Source: Acheta domesticus
Taxonomy: Eukaryota > Arthropoda > Insecta > Orthoptera > Gryllidae
DNA length: 64,000 nucleotides
Direction: 5' to 3'
Assembly (NCBI GenBank): GCA_031308135.1
Contig: JAHLJT010000631.1
Span: forward strand, 214,777,773 to 214,841,772
Below the pieces are notes generated by a model. That model was not told where the DNA came from and did not search any database. It saw only the letters and a list, made by a program, of their open reading frames with translations. Position 1 is the first letter of the stretch; the number at the start of each line of letters is the position of its first letter. Both the position numbers and the translations under genes were made by a program. Of this stretch, positions 47,762-59,180 are shown in pieces.

Positions 47762-48333
47762 ATTGATTGATTAGTGATTTCCGGCGCCGGTTAGGTCGTT
47801 AGTCCCGTAAGTGTAGTGCATTTTTTCTCCTCATAAGGCGGCGTTGTTCTTCCTCCGCGGGGTGGTGAAAGCTGGCGCCGACCTACCTGCGGGGTTTTCA
47901 CCAGATAGGGAAAACTCACCAGCGGGACACCATTCCAGCCGGAACAAGCTCTAAGCTCCCTGGTCTCCCGGCACGTGTGGTAGTTTATTGCATGTGTATG
48001 CATGTGTATGTATGTGTGTGTGTGTGTGTGGATAAGTAAGGGGAAAGGATAGGACAAGACAGAGGAAAGAAAGATCGCGCGCGATCCGTGGCCCGTTTGT
48101 TAGGGTACTGCTCCGGAATTCGCCTGGTATTAATCGGAAAAAATACGGAAAACTACACAGCTGCAGGCTGCAACGATCACAGCTGCAGGCCGCTAGAATT
48201 CTCCTCCAGACAGCGACTGAGATCGACCTAGTTATCTAGCTAGTGTCTAAATTCCTTTGGGAATCGAACCTAAGACCTCCCGGTCAGAGGCACTGCAGTG
48301 ATATCAGTTGATGTCCTGAGCCACCTCTACCGG
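47762..48333 (-). repeat. S-family SINE-like repeat, copy 5 (most complete, with tRNA-like head)
   Basis: About 570 bp. Read on the minus strand from 48333: an A-box-like TGGCTCAGGACA (about 48310-48321) and a perfect B box GGTTCGATTCC (48260-48270), separated as in a tRNA-type pol III promoter. The long body of the S family follows, with a (TG)n run at about 48008-48030. It defines the family's orientation. Long for a SINE. Confidence 0.8.
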
Positions 48334-48699
48334 TACGTAGTCTGAAATATCATGTAACAAAGTTACACATTTGTCGTTTGCCCCTGATTTTTTAAAATTT
48401 CTTTTAAATTGAATCTTGTTTTACAATGACAGATGTAAATATTTTCCAGCATTAACTTGTTGATACCTCCCTGATAGTAATTTAGATAGCTGAAACCTTC
48501 AACCAAGGTTATTGAGAGGATAATTTTGGCGATATAGTTAGAGGGCGATAACAGGGGTATAGAAAAGAGTGTAGTTTAGAAAAGAATATGGTAGGTGAGA
48601 TAGGTAAATGTAAGAAATATTCTATCCTTATCTATTCTCAGAGAGACATTGAAGAAAAATATGAAATGGGAATCTGTTTTTTAGGCGGTAAAATGAGGG

Positions 48700-49150
48700 T
48701 TGATCAGTTCGTATTAAGTAATTGGCTGCTTCTTGTATGTGATTTAAATTACTGTACAAGTTATGAGCCATTTTCGCAGTAAAGAAAGCAATTGGTTGTT
48801 CTGCAAGGTCATTGTGGAGTGTCTAATTGCAGACAAACCAGGAGACGTTTACTGTTTTTATTAATAATTTACTTTGAAATATTTCAAATTTATTTAATGT
48901 TGTTGAGGCAGCTGAAGTCAATGCAGGAATTGCGTAATTTAATATCGGATGAACTATATATTTGTGTTTAGTTCAAGAGGAATAACGTTTCAAAGAGTTA
49001 CGATAGAGAATCGGACGTAAAATAGTTAATCGTCTCTTGGCTTCATTTACTTTGGACAAGATATGGCTATGCCAATTTAATCTTGTGACCATGAGATCGC
49101 CGAGATAACGAACACTGTAGTCGAGTTAAGTGGAGACCAAGGAATGATAG
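48700..49150 (-). pseudogene. Jockey-type LINE, C-terminal RT/thumb fragment
   Basis: Read on the minus strand: DYSVRYLGDLMVTRLNWHSH (about 49120-49060), then KRRLTILRPILYRNS, IVHPILNYAIPALTSAAST, KFEIFQSKLLIKTVNVSWFV, LHNDLAEQPIAFF and AHNLYSNLNHI. This follows the Jockey C-terminus (YLGV..L.W..HI, P.L.Y..P.W..A, LQ..QN...R....PWF.RN, DL....I..F). Several stops; 5' truncated, no RT core. Its similarity to the C-terminal half of the element at 55.4-59.2 kb suggests the same superfamily but a different lineage. Confidence 0.7.
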
Positions 49151-49269
49151 AAGTGTTGCCCCTGATTTTGCCTGTGTTGTCCTGGCGCGTGCACTGGTGT
49201 TCGCTAAAGTGAGTCCGGGAATCTGCCTAACACCAGTGCAATATGAATTGCCTCTTATAAAGCGCACAA

Positions 49270-50120
49270 TTAAGAAAAAACGTCACATATGTAAATTATT
49301 TATGACAGATTTCCCACCACAAGTTCATTGGCAAATTTATCTTCGGCCGCCCTACTTACCCTAGAAGTTTATAACACTCATCCAGAAACAGCCTTAAAAT
49401 ACAAACGAACAGAGCAACCTAAAATAGTAATTACTTTTTATTATTACAAAATTCAAGATATTGACTGTTCAAAATCTCAATGTTATATGTTTTGGAGAAC
49501 CCTACTCATAGTGTATTTGAATGATATTTCACTTGAAGCTCACACAAATGCAACATATTACTTCGGACAAACAATTAGTTAAGGGTTCGTGCAGCCTATT
49601 TCTATGAAACTAGACCCTTCTTCGGAGCATTTTTGTATTTGAGCATGTTTATTAGTGTTCAAGGAAGAGGTTTCAGGAGTGTGATAAATTTCCATTGAAT
49701 TTAAGAACTAGGAATGTGAAGATTGTTTAGAGCAGTGGTAGCCATTCTCGGGCACATGCCACACAGTGGAAAAAATAATGTTAATAAACACATTTTAAGA
49801 ATAAGTTATTAACAGTGAATATTTCGTGTTGGTTCCAAAACCCTCAAATATACTTGTAAATGAAATTTAAATACTATGAAGATAACTTATTTCAAACTCC
49901 AGTATGAAATGTTGACATTTTAATTTCTCCGAAAAACGCTCAATGTGGTGGGTCCCAGAATGCAGTAATTGTGTATCCACGCTGTATACTCTGTTATATT
50001 TTATTCACAATCAATATCAATGTAATGAATTCCTTTCATTCAATGCAGCCTTGGTTTATTGGTCATTTCAACGCAGTGGTTTGACTGGCTTCCACTGCAG
50101 GCCCTTCATTTAAATTCTGC
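49270..50120. other. Intergenic, nothing recognised
   Basis: No gene or element seen. Confidence 0.4.
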
Positions 50121-50199
50121 ATATATCTCCTATGTTATGGCGCGTTTCTCGTTGTTATATCACTCTGTGGCTTCTTCCACCGCTTCTCTGTTGCTTTTC

Positions 50200-51290
50200 G
50201 AAGGTCAGAAGGTCAGCTAATCAATCTGCCCTTTACACCGCGATCGCGACAGCGTTTCCCGCTCCTCTTGTCAGAATGATGCTAATCAGCGCGCTTCTAA
50301 TTGCCCGCGTCTCCCTTTCTGCCAGCGCTGTCATCTCTCTCAGGTCGTCACCATCCACCCCGATACTCCATCAGCGTCCATGCTCTCGCATCCATTCTCA
50401 GTCGTCGATGCTACTACCTCTGCCCCATTATCCGTCGCCCTCGCGTTGCTCGGCGACTGAGCGCTGCGCGTTCCGTGGGGAGCGGTGCGGGGCGAAGGGG
50501 GCACGGTCGTGAGGGGGGGGGGGGAGGGGATCGAGGGAATGGGGAAGGGGTGGAGGAGGAGAAATCTACGGAGATGGAGGAAGGGATCGCGGGGCGGCGT
50601 TGGTGGAGGAGAGCGCGCGGGTGATGACGGGGATCATGAGGGAGCGAGGGGTTGGAGGAGGTCAGGCCGGTGAGCGCGGGGGTGAGGGAGGGGAGCACAG
50701 GTCCGACGCCGGGAGCTGGGAGGCGGTCGCGGGATTACTGGTGACAGAAGTGATCGTGGGGTGCGGGAAGCTGCAGATACGACGTGTTGGGTTGGTGTGC
50801 GGCGGCCGGGGCGGCAGAGGTTGGGTTGGTAGAGAAGGGAGAGCCGAGACGAGGCGAGGGGACGAGGTAGAGTCGCGGGGCGGGAATGGGGAAGTAGGGG
50901 GAAGGCCTGGGAGGGGGCGATAGGCAGTGCCACGGGACGGGGGAGCGGGGCCGGGGGGCGAAGGTCGGTGCCTCGATACGGAGTTAGGGGGACGGGGCGG
51001 GGTGCTATGCAGTGGCGTGGCACCGTCACGGGGTGGGCTGGGGTGGGGTGGGGTGGGGTGGGTTAGGGTGAGGGGGGCATGTTTGCACGGCCTTATCGCG
51101 TCGCGGCGGAGGCCAGCCTGCCCGCGGCTCGCGTCCGCCTGTCGCGCGCTGACGCCTTCTCTCTCACAGTCGCCTCGCGGCGCAGTTCCACCGCCCAGGA
51201 CACCGTCCTTCCCTCTGTTCGCTTCTGCCGCTTTGTAAACACGCTCACCGCCGCGCCGCCAGCTTTTAATTAAGCGGAGTGTCCCGCCCA
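50200..51290. promoter_or_regulatory. Large GC-rich island with strong G skew
   Basis: About 1.1 kb. 50500-51070 is extremely G-rich on the plus strand (g10 run at about 50514, a (ggggtg)n run at about 51040-51062), with many possible G-quadruplex runs. Both edges are more balanced CpG-rich sequence. Long ORFs on both strands are composition artefacts. Candidate CpG-island promoter; no gene proven. Confidence 0.35.
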
Positions 51291-52690
51291 AATTTAACTG
51301 ACAGTTGTCGCTTCCTTTAATTGCGAGACGAGCTCTAGCGAAGCTTATGAAGACAATATGAGTTCCCCTCCTAAGGACAACGCGAGTTTTTAATAAGAGA
51401 CTTGCCCCTACGTTAATTTCGTGTCTTATTCTTTTGAAAATGTCGATGTTTGAAGTGGTGTATTCATACCAACTTCATAATTTGAAAAAGTTAGTTAAAA
51501 TATTTCTCACATAATAACTAGAATTGCTCCTTGTTCGCACTTTGTATGGAGAGTTTAAAAGTAATTTGATTTAATTTTGCCTTTATGAATATGGTTACGC
51601 AATTATTCGTGATAAATATACAAATGGAGTATCTTAAAAAAGGATCTCCTCTCCAAAAGTTGTATGTATTGATGTCTGACTACCATAGTATGATGAATGA
51701 AACATGTATTTTGAAGGTTTATAGTTTTTTACGTCGTGTTCCACTGTATTGTGAACAACGACCTCTCATTTGACAAAGTTAAATCACCATTCGTTTTTAA
51801 TCACCCTCCATCCTTTGAAATAGTTTCATTGCAATAGAATCATTCCTAGTACTACTGACAATATTTGCAATGCTAGTAGTAAAAGCCTCGTCAGCCTCTC
51901 AAAAGCCTCTTTCAACACAATGTGGAGTGGAGACTCCAATTATCTGGAGCGGATGTTTGAGATGCTTTCCATCATCCTCTTCATGTGCTAGTATTTTCCT
52001 TCAATAACTAGAGAAACTTTCATTTCCAGCCAACAATTACAATCTGTCGACGGACACACGACAGCGGCTGAATTTTCGTAAAGTCAACATACAAGATGAA
52101 AAATGTTCAATTACAAGGAAGAAGGAAGAAGAAAAGGCAAAAAATTACATATTCGTTCATAATTCCAAATATCCATTAAAATTTTCTCCTTGTGACAGGG
52201 AGTTGCAAATTCTTTTTTTACATTTTTTAGCAATACGAATTTTATTGCGGCGGATATTAATACTATTTTATAGCCTGTTTTCCAAACATATTCACAATAT
52301 TTTAGCCAGAACTGTAGGAGTAGTTTTTGGATGAAATTAAAAAAATAAATCAAAGGAACGTTTACATTTTCTCCCCAAACTGCATCATGGGGAGGAAAAG
52401 TATTGGAATCACCTCCAGAATTCGATCTAGAATTTTTGGTACCTACTAAAATCCATGATTGCGTTATAACCTTTCACATGCGTCAGTATTAAGGACTTTT
52501 ATTGTTCCAAAGACCGTTAAAAATTTGTTGGCGTGGAGATACATCCAATTTTGTTCCCGAAAATCGAGGTGTCGTTATAGATGAATGGGTGGATGTGTCA
52601 CGCATAACTAACAGATTAGAAGCTTTGAGCTGAAACTTGGTAAAAATGCTAGGAGTGAGCTCTAGTTATTCCATTCCGGAGATTATTAAG
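51291..52690. other. Intergenic, nothing recognised
   Basis: No coding character beyond short ORFs. Confidence 0.4.
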
Positions 52691-52960
52691 ACCTTTTAAT
52701 GTTCGGGGTACTTTACATGAAGCCCTTTGACATTTTCAAACTTTTCTGGAAAATGGCTGAATTTTTTTTCTTTAAATTTTTTGATAGAATGGAAAAAGTG
52801 AATTTATGTGGAATAATATAGTTTCGATTAAAACCTCTCGCATTTGAATACTGCAAAATTCTTTATTTTTGAAACATTTTTAGAAAATAATATAAGTTTT
52901 CTGCCAAACCAAATTTCGTTTAAACCAAATTTTTGCTTTTAAATCAAAGGTAATGGGACC
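52691..52960 (+). mobile_element. AT-family fragment, copy H
   Basis: 'ggggtactttacatgaagccctttgacattttcaaa', 'ttttctttaaa' and 'ttaaaacctctcgcatttgaatactgcaaaattc' match internal family segments. Neither end is present. Confidence 0.5.
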
Positions 52961-53439
52961 CTAATGTATTATCACGTTCTTTTATTAAGAGTTTCTATAG
53001 ATTAAGCGCCAAATTTTAATAAAATTGTAAAACTTAATTCGTTTTGTTAAGTAAAGAACTTCAAGAAGTTCTTGTTCTAGTGGGAGCAAGAGTGTGCGAG
53101 TGTGAGATTGTAGTCAGCGAAGTGTAGATAGCGAGTTTTAAGGATTGAGTGTTTTAAATGTAAAGATTAGTGAGTGTATAAAAACGCAATATCCAGCAAT
53201 CGTTTGAAACATGAGTATCTATACTAAAAAAATAGTGATTATAATTACATGATGTATTAATTGTTTTGTTTTTTAAAATAAAGGACCATAGAAAAAATTC
53301 TTGCTGCAGCTCACTACAAAATATTCCTCCAGATCTTGGTTTCATGAAACATTTCAATTATATTTTCAGAAACATGTTTAAATCAGTATTTACATTGAAA
53401 AATGATTGAATAGTCTCAATATTTATAAATCTTCCTCAT

Positions 53440-54500
53440 TGGCATTTTCCATCAACCGTAAATCTCTCTCATTATGAAACCAGGTGGGCTGTGCAGTAAT
53501 TTTTCCAACCCAAGTGATCACCAGGAAACTACCAGATGGTTTTTCAGTGATGTCAAGTGAATTGTACGCCATTTTTGAAGCCTTGGAATACATAGAAAGA
53601 CAAAGTGAAGACAAAATTATGATAATAACAGACTCTAAAAGTGCAATCCTAGCGTTATGGAACGTGGACAGTGACAATGAAATGATCCAGGACATAGTTA
53701 TAAAAATTCACAATTTGAAAAATAATGGCAAAGAAATATCTTTCTGCTGGATACCATCGCATGTCGGCATACCAGAAAATGAAATGGCTGACAGAAAAGC
53801 TAAAGAGGCTTCTCAAAACGAAGAAGAAATTATTATGTTAAGTTACCACGAATATCACAAGAAAATCAAAATCAAACTGGAAAAGGTAGACAGCAATGAA
53901 TGGAACGCTTTAAGAAGCATTGGAGAGTTTCACGATATTAATCCAGCCGTTACCTTCTGCAGAGCTGAACAAGTAGTTTTAATGAGATGCAGAATTGGTC
54001 ACACCAAGTTCACCCACCAACATTACATCTCTAACAATGATGCAGCCATGTGCGACAGGTGCAACATGATCTTTTCTGTCGAACACATTTTCATTTGCCC
54101 TGAATATGAGACCAAAAGAAAAAAATACAATGTGAACTCACCAGCGGTAGTGCTAAAAGATAGGGAATTGTGTATCAAATTTATTACATTTTTGAAAGAA
54201 ATTAAACTGTACAATCTCATATAATGTTTTTTTCTGAAATAATGCTTAGAGTTAAATTATGCTATAATTGTAATCCTGAACTGAGCTCAACTTCTGATTA
54301 ATGTATTAGAATAATTAAAAATAACAATATAATGTGAAAATAATGTATTTGTAAGCTGTAAGCTGTTGTAAGTAAATGTATTGAACTAAATATATTGAAC
54401 TATATGTACTATATAATGTATTGAAAATGTAATGAGAATGAGGTCGCTAATAACACAAGTGGTTGATGCGACCTAAAATAAACATATTATCTATCTCTCA
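53440..54500 (+). mobile_element. 5'-truncated LINE (I-like) with RNase H domain and 3'UTR
   Basis: Consists of the RNase H ORF (about 53484-54224) plus about 270 bp of 3'UTR ending 'gatgcgacctaaaataaac' near 54480. The reverse transcriptase part is absent, as expected after incomplete target-primed reverse transcription. Confidence 0.7.
53484..54224 (+). CDS. RNase H domain and C-terminal zinc-binding tail of an I-type LINE ORF2
   Basis: An uninterrupted run of 246 codons, unusual here. It keeps the RNase H Glu (SSELYAI), the second Asp (TDSKSAI) and the HV...D element (WIPSHVGIPENEMADRKAKE). The strand with the first catalytic Asp (TDGS-like) would lie just upstream and is lost at the 5' truncation, so RNA cleavage activity is unlikely. 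The tail has RCRIGHTKFTHQHYIS and a CDRC...EHIFICPEY Cys/His motif, typical of I/R1-group LINE ORF2 ends. The listed start is only the first open codon: the real protein began far upstream. The open frame suggests recent insertion. Confidence 0.8.
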   Translation: MGCAVIFPTQVITRKLPDGFSVMSSELYAIFEALEYIERQSEDKIMIITDSKSAILALWNVDSDNEMIQDIVIKIHNLKNNGKEISFCWIPSHVGIPENEMADRKAKEASQNEEEIIMLSYHEYHKKIKIKLEKVDSNEWNALRSIGEFHDINPAVTFCRAEQVVLMRCRIGHTKFTHQHYISNNDAAMCDRCNMIFSVEHIFICPEYETKRKKYNVNSPAVVLKDRELCIKFITFLKEIKLYNLI

Positions 54501-55380
54501 TTACTCTTAGGTATTGAACAACATGAAAAATTATTTTGGGGGAGTTTCGGTTTTTCGTATGGTGCACATGTACTCTTCTGTAGTAACTTTTCCATTGCCT
54601 TGCTTTTGTGTGATGTAATGCAAGGGTTCAGCTACTTAAAATTTATTTTCGAATCTCTCCTACACCTCCAATATTAAAGCCAGAGATTTTTTACTCAATG
54701 CAATTTATCCCTTAATTAAACGGCGTTATGCAGTACCCGACCATTCCAGAAAATGTGAAAATTTAACAACAATGTTCTCTAAGTAGCTGAACACCATTCC
54801 TTTGATTTTCACATTGCATTCAAGCGATGTTTGCGTTGTGATGGCCTTTGAAGACTGAGAAGATAACCATATATTACTGCGCTTACGTTCATAAATTGCA
54901 GAAATTACAATAATAGATATTATTGATTAAATTATGAAAAGCTAATATGATTTGGGTGTAAATATACATCCTACACATATCTCATTTTCGACGTGCATTA
55001 TTACAGCTCGACATTTTAAGACATGTCCCAATTTTTCGAGACAATTTCCAACCATATTGATTGTTAAGGCTTGATGTTTTCTGCATAATTACTTTCAATT
55101 TTAGATCTTTAAATTATGTCATGCGCTCTTTTTAAAACCTGTGTAATTGTTTAGTTAAATACCAAGAGAAAGAAAAGATTCGCAAAGCCGCGCATTCCCA
55201 CTAGTTTTAATTTTTAGAACTGGTTTTGATAGGAAGAAAAAAATTAGTTCCTGCTTTTAGGATGATTGCGCTTTAGGGGTCATTACATACGAAATCGTAT
55301 GAGCTCAAGACTTGCATTGCAAAATATTATTTATAAAATGCTATCAATTAGAGTATGACTCACCGCATCTAAATGTGTGA
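54501..55380. other. Intergenic, nothing recognised
   Basis: AT-rich, no features seen. Confidence 0.4.
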
Positions 55381-55469
55381 AGAATGCGGAAGGTGAATTA
55401 CTCGTAAATGTACTTTTAGACAACCACTCAAAGGTTAAATTCCAGAGTAATAATGGGTAAAAAAATGTC

Positions 55470-55660
55470 AGAGATATGGTCACTCACAAGCAAACTGTGG
55501 CTATCATCCCAAGTGCGTTAAATGCGTGTGAAACCATCATTATTCGGAATGCAAAAAGTCTAAAGATGGCGCACCACAGTGTGCTGTCATGATTTCCACG
55601 CAGCTAATTGTAGAGGTTGTAGCTATCATAAAAAATATATTCAGTCATTTATTAAATCTT
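55470..55660 (+). pseudogene. Jockey ORF1 (gag-like) CCHC zinc-knuckle region
   Basis: Frame-broken remnants CQRYGHSQANCG, CVKC, NHHYSECKKSKDGAPQC and, in a second frame, CHDFHAANCRGCSYHKKYI give the usual series of Cys/His knuckles of Jockey ORF1, which bind element RNA. One stop interrupts the second knuckle and a frameshift separates the third. Confidence 0.8.
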
Positions 55661-56114
55661 CCCAAAAGCAAATGACAGTAAATCAAACAACCAACGTACT
55701 TTACAATCCACAATTTCTTCAAACCCGCCACCAAAATCCAGTAAACATTTCCCACCCTTCCTTGCACGGCAGCCAAGTTTAAACAGCCAAACACTATCTA
55801 CAGCCCAACCTTCTAACTGATTAAATATTATACCAACAATAGTTTCCCAAGTTGTATCTGCAATCGTCCCACAAATCCAAAGTATGATGAAGATAATAGT
55901 TACATAAATAATAAATAGTGGCAACTATTCTAGAGGTAAATAAGATATTAAACTGGAACGCCAACGGTTTAAAAAGACAAGAAAATAGTTTCTGATATTT
56001 TCTGAAACATCACCGTATTAATATTGCCTGTATCACGATAACCCATTTAATTCCGGGTGAAAGATTCAATTTACCGGGTTGCATTACTATCGTAATGACA
56101 GAGAAACGTCATAT

Positions 56115-56671
56115 ACAGGTGTCCGGGGAGGAAACGTCGAAACTTCGAAAATAAGCTTTTAAGACAATTCTAAGCATATTTTGTCTAAAACTACGTGGAT
56201 ATTCTGAATGGTTGAGCCGCAATGAGCACTCAAAATTTGGTTTGAAAAAATGATTTCTAGGCACAAATTTGCATTATGGAAGCATAGAAACACTCCAGAA
56301 ACATGTAAAATGTTTATTATTTACAAAAGAAGTTAGTACATTTGCTCAGACAGAAAAATTAAGCGAGAAATAAAAAAAAGCAGTCGAATTGTTTAAATTG
56401 GGTGCTTTTTTATTTATCGCTTAATTTGTCTTTCTGAACAAATATATTAATTTCTTTTGTAAATAATAAACAATTTATATGTTTCTGAAGTGTTTCTATG
56501 CTTCTATAATGCAAATTTTTGCATATAAATCAATTTTTCAAACCAACTTTTCAGTGCTTATTGCGGCTCAGCCATTCGGAATATCCTCGTAGTTTATCAG
56601 ACAAAATATGCTTAAAATTGTCTTAAGAGCTTATTTTCAAAGTTTAGACGTTTCCTCTCCGAACACCCTGT
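56115..56671. mobile_element. Fold-back MITE inserted in the Jockey endonuclease
   Basis: 557 bp, almost entirely two inverted arms of about 265 bp around a loop of about 20 bp (near 56381-56401). Ends ACAGGTGTCCGGGGAGGAAA (left inward) and ACAGGGTGTTCGGAGAGGAA (right inward). Removing it restores continuity of the endonuclease from NDRETSY to GGVAVFISKN. Likely TA-containing target, but the duplication is ambiguous. Confidence 0.9.
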
Positions 56672-57629
56672 TTAGCGCCAGGCGGTGTAGCTGTATTTAT
56701 ATCGAAGAACATTAAACACGCGCACGTTCTGACACCTACGTCAAGAAACCTAGAATCTGCCGGAGTGCGAATTGAAATTATTGGCAAAACTTCAACTATT
56801 ATAGCAGGATATAAACCCCCTAACAGAACCTCTCCGGAAAAATCACACAGATTCAGTGATAACAATCAGACACTATTACTAGGTGGCTTCAATAGGAAAA
56901 ATACAGCGTAACACGACATCGTGCCAAGGGCAGAAGCTATCGTATTTTGCAACTGCATATAACATCAACATACTAGCTCCAAATGAGTCAATAAGATATT
57001 AGTACAATCCAAACATCATTCCAGATGTCTAAGATATTGTACTCACCAAAAAGGTTAATTTTCCCATTCATCGAAAAGTTTTACCGGAACTCGACTCTGA
57101 CCACTGCCCGATACTAATATCGTTATCGGCTCCAATCAATAGAATCCATCTCGACCAGGTAGTAAGAGGAATCGTAAATTGGAATAAGTATATTAATCTA
57201 ATGTTATTCTATTACTCATATGCAAAAAGTATTCGTACTACGCGCGACATCGACGATGAAGTTGATAAATTCTCCAAAGCAACTATTAATGCCATCAAAG
57301 AGTCTACACGACCTCGTCGTTCGCCAAATGCTAAACCGATCCCAATTAACATTCGAAATTTAATTAAATAAAAAAAATAATATGAGACGCTACTGGCAAA
57401 TTACTCGAAGACCAGACGTCAATACGAAAGTAAATAAGTTATCAAGGCTGGTGAAACCCAAACTTGATAAACTAGTTTTTCAAGTTTCAAAAAGTATACA
57501 GGCGAAATTCATCCAAATTCCTGTCATCTCTGGTCATCGGTCCAGCGCCAAACCAAAGAAAAATAAAACATCGCACCCTTCACAATAGGAACGAACCGAG
57601 TATACTCAAACGAGAATAAGTCATCAGTA

Positions 57630-58003
57630 ATGGCGGAACACCTCGAAACTACATTCAAACCGCACCCTGTGACCAACACATCATTAAACTTCGAAATAGA
57701 AAATTTCGTCAACTCTACTTTTCCAACCGCCGCTCCATCCATTAATTCATTACTCCATCTGAGACAGCCTTTGAATCGCCTGAAAATTAGGAAAGTATCT
57801 GGAATCGACGGCATAAATACGGTGTGCATGAAAATGCTGAACAGGCGATCCATTGCAGCCTTGAGGCAATATTCAACGCGGCTTTAAGGCTTCACTATTT
57901 TCCCGCAGCGTGGAAAAAAGCTATAATAATTCCTTTCTGTAAAGCTGGAAAAGACCTGAGATATTTTGAAAGCTTCAGATCTATTAGTCTATTGCCAACC
58001 TTA

Positions 58004-58063
<60 letters not shown>

Positions 58064-59176
58064 GATTAAATTCCTCAATTAAATTCCTCAATTAAATTCC
58101 GTATTAAATTCCTCAATTCTACCAACGCTATTCCGTCGATTCAATTCAGGTTCAGGATCAATCACTCAACAACGCACCAACTACTACGACTGACTGAAGA
58201 AGAAATAGCACAAGGCTATCACCTAAAGAAACATACAGCATCAGTTTTTCTGGATATAAGTCAGGCGTACGACAGAATATGGCACTCGGGACTAATTTAT
58301 AAAATGCGTCCCGGAGTATTTACAAAAGGTTATCGAAAGTTTTCTCACCAACAGATCGTTTATTGTAAAAATCACCTCTTTAACCTCTTACCCGCGCACC
58401 ATTAATGCAGGAGTGCCATAAGGATCGGCACTCTCTCCCATTCTGTTCTTAGCTACGATATCCCCACTGAGGGTGACTCCAAGATAGCGCTGTAGGCAGA
58501 TGATGTCGCTTTCTTCGCAACGCACAACGCCATTGCCGTAGCCAAGGACTATACTCAAGACACACCAAACGAGTATGTTAACTGGACTCAAAAATGGAGA
58601 ATCAAAATAAACCCGGTAAAATGTCAAGCAAAAATCTTCACGTTTCGCCACCCCAAAAATCCTGCTGAATTAAATCTTTACAATACATATATTCCGTGGA
58701 CCTCCTCACCGATAAAATATTTAGGAGTGTTGTTTGACATAATATTAACTTGGAAACCCCACATAAATGCAATAGCCAACAAAGCATCTGCAAAAATATC
58801 AAAACTCTTCCCTCTAATCAATGCAAGTTCTTCATTGAAAATCGAAAGACGATTGGTACTATTTAAATCCTTAATTCTACCAACTATGACTCATGGTTGT
58901 CAAGTTTGGGCATGTGCTGCGACTAGCAATCTCCAAAAATTATCAGCCATTCAGAACATATTTTTAAGAAGAATTTTAAATGCCCCCTGGTTCATTCATA
59001 ACACCCAGATTCGCAGAGAATTAAAAGTGCCTTCATTAAGCGACCACATAACACAAATAGCCCAACATTTTTACCAAAATCTTCACACTTCCCCATGCTC
59101 CTTAATCTTCAGCCTAGGTTGCAATGCTGCATACTGTATGCAATGCTGTATTGAATCCAGGTATTCCAAAGATTGA
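57630..59176 (+). pseudogene. Jockey reverse transcriptase, frame-broken
   Basis: RT remnants in at least four frames. Kept: finger motif PFCKAGKDL, motif A with its Asp (FLDISQAYDRIW), ADD of motif C preceded by TAG, YLGVLFDIILTWKPHI, and the thumb/C-terminal part, which is open for 149 codons at 58727-59176. Lost: the GxPQG box is blurred (about 58405-58430) and the (TA)n tract replaces a short segment after SLLPTLS. Not functional. Confidence 0.8.
58008..58061. repeat. (TA)n microsatellite inside the Jockey RT
   Basis: An uninterrupted TA run of about 53 bp between SLLPTLS and RLNSS coding segments, followed by imperfect tandem copies of 'attaaattcctca' (58064-58115). Confidence 0.95.
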
Positions 59177-59180
59177 TTCA

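Larger units (their letters stand above)
55440..59180 (+). mobile_element. Jockey-type LINE relic: gag zinc knuckles, endonuclease, reverse transcriptase
   Basis: In order: ORF1 zinc knuckles (see 55470-55660); an apurinic-type endonuclease starting ILNWNANGLKRQE (about 55948) and ending around LPELDSDHCPI (about 57080-57115); a linker (RRYWQITRRPDVNTK, about 57385); then the RT with WKKAIIIPFCKAGKDL (about 57910), SISLLPTLS (about 57980), ASVFLDISQAYDRIWHSGL (about 58237-58293), an active site reading stop-ADD at 58493-58504, and the C-terminal LTWKPHINAIANKAS to NAPWFIHNTQIRREL part (58740-59030). Interrupted by a fold-back MITE (56115-56671) and a (TA)n tract in the RT. Many stops and frameshifts: dead. 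Confidence 0.88.

Noticed and set aside
50132..51291. Many long GC-rich ORFs (up to about 209 codons)
   Set aside because: Extreme G skew leaves several frames open at once; no domain or splice structure supports any of them.
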